DNA from: Candidatus Pacearchaeota archaeon
GTDB lineage: Archaea > Nanobdellota > Nanobdellia > Pacearchaeales > GW2011-AR1
Direction: 5' to 3'
Length of the DNA stretch: 5,063 nt
Assembly: GCA_017609695.1 (NCBI GenBank)
Contig: JAFCDM010000104.1
Location: 1-5,063 of the forward strand
The notes beneath the pieces are model-generated. The model worked only from the letters and a program-made list of their open reading frames with translations, did no database searches and was not told the DNA's origin. A program made the translations under genes and the position numbers. Below, piece by piece: positions 4,724 through 5,063 of this stretch (its first letter is position 1; each line of letters opens with the position of its first letter).

Positions 4724-4731
4724 TTTTTATG
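4724..4731 (-). promoter_or_regulatory. TATA-like box of SRP54
   Basis: The minus strand reads CATAAAAA, centred 25.5 bp upstream of the ATG at 4702, the same spacing as the neighbouring genes. It is a weaker match than the other boxes. An alternative, TCTAAAAC (about 4738-4745), would place the start some 14 bases upstream of the ATG. Confidence 0.45.
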
Positions 4732-4748
4732 ATTATTGGTTTTAGAAA

Positions 4749-4848
4749 AGTTGTTTAAGCGACAGATTAACTTAGAGATGATTAAAGTTTAATTTTAAAT
4801 CTCTCTTAGTCATTCTTCGACTACCTGCCAAAAGCCTGATTTTAAAAC
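4749..4848. other. Noncoding gap between the RelE-type gene and SRP54
   Basis: About 100 bases without a supportable ORF. It holds an imperfect AT-rich dyad: AGAGAT (4774-4779) and ATCTCT (4799-4804), with partial pairing inside. It also holds AGTC/GACT arms (4808-4822) around a 7-base loop. I see no tRNA fold and no convincing box C/D pair. It may contain the 3' end of the toxin transcript and upstream control of SRP54. Confidence 0.25.
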
Positions 4849-5063
4849 TTATTTGTAAATTTTATCATGATGATCTAAATCATAGAATTTAACTTTATCA
4901 TTTACTCTATTATATTTAAAAATCAAAACAAAACTTTTATCAATGGGCACCCTCTTAAATTCATTCATTGGAAATCTTAAGTTTTTATAATGTTCAATAT
5001 CTGAATTATTGATAATTTCATTAATCTTTTTCCAAATAATTTCATACCTCTTTTTATCTTTTT
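4849..5063 (-). CDS. RelE/YafQ-like type II toxin, C-terminal part (runs off the right edge)
   Basis: A minus-strand frame open from the right edge ends with TAA at 4849-4851 and gives 70 residues. It reads KDKKRYEIIWKKINEIINNS, then HYKNLRFPMNEFKRVPIDKS, FVLIFKYNRVNDKVKFYDL and DHHDKIYK. The order of helix, LR.PM..FKRVPIDKSFVLIF strand pair and a terminal DHHDKIYK matches the C-terminal two-thirds of archaeal RelE/StbE-type mRNA interferases. RelE-type toxins cleave mRNA in the ribosomal A site and are neutralised by an antitoxin, usually encoded next to them. The start codon and any antitoxin would lie beyond 5063; none is downstream, where SRP54 follows after about 150 bases. With only the C-terminus visible, activity and partner cannot be judged. 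The assignment is by recalled family pattern, not a search. Confidence 0.75.
   Translation of the reverse strand, partial: KDKKRYEIIWKKINEIINNSDIEHYKNLRFPMNEFKRVPIDKSFVLIFKYNRVNDKVKFYDLDHHDKIYK

Noticed and set aside
4770..4842. Possible box C/D sRNA (AGATGATT as box C and CTGA near 4836 as box D, plus strand)
   Set aside because: The boxes are imperfect, the inner D'/C' pair is missing and no terminal stem forms.

Overview
The window looks like a piece of an AT-rich archaeal genome, most likely a small-genome DPANN-type archaeon (Woesearchaeota/Pacearchaeota/Nanoarchaeota-like). This rests on archaeal-type housekeeping proteins (SRP54, Bud32 kinase, uS15, an archaeal RecJ-like DHH phosphoesterase), an archaeal-style tRNA-Gln with A1-U72 and no encoded CCA, compact spacing, and TATA boxes without Shine-Dalgarno sequences. 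The lineage is inferred from family resemblance and base composition; I could not run a search.

Layout, left to right. 1-254: start of an unrecognised gene (minus), cut by the window edge. 318-1655: RecJ-like DHH/DHHA1 phosphoesterase (minus). 1774-2136: short ribosomal protein uS15 (minus). 2269-2341: tRNA-Gln(UUG) (minus). 2340-2994: Bud32, the KEOPS kinase (minus), split in two reading frames by a perfect 31-bp tandem duplication. 3045-3337: a small unrecognised gene on the plus strand, apparently shifted by one base near its start. 3343-4702: SRP54 (minus), with a frame change about 110 bases before its end. 4849-5063: C-terminal part of a RelE-type toxin (minus), cut by the right edge. 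No stretch longer than 300 bases lacks a gene.

The most striking structure is in the promoters. An 8-bp TATA-like box is centred 25.5-26.5 bp upstream of the A of the start codon at every complete gene start seen (unknown gene, RecJ-like, uS15, Bud32, plus-strand gene, SRP54). That is the spacing expected if transcription begins at or next to the ATG, so leaderless mRNA is the rule here. One box, the palindrome TTTATAAA at 3016-3023, lies exactly midway between the divergent ATGs of Bud32 (2994) and the plus-strand gene (3045), so one TATA box may serve both directions. A TATA box inside the end of the Bud32 gene sits about 27 bp upstream of the first base of mature tRNA-Gln, which would give a tRNA without a 5' leader, as described for Nanoarchaeum equitans.

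The second striking point is that three genes in about 740 bp (2718-3457) have broken frames, two of them normally essential (Bud32 and SRP54), while the flanking genes are clean. A local assembly or sequencing problem is the simplest explanation; recent mutation, a split kinase or recoding are alternatives.

By function, most of the window serves information processing: protein targeting (SRP54), tRNA modification (Bud32/KEOPS), translation (uS15, tRNA-Gln) and nucleic acid turnover (RecJ-like), with a toxin gene at the right edge.
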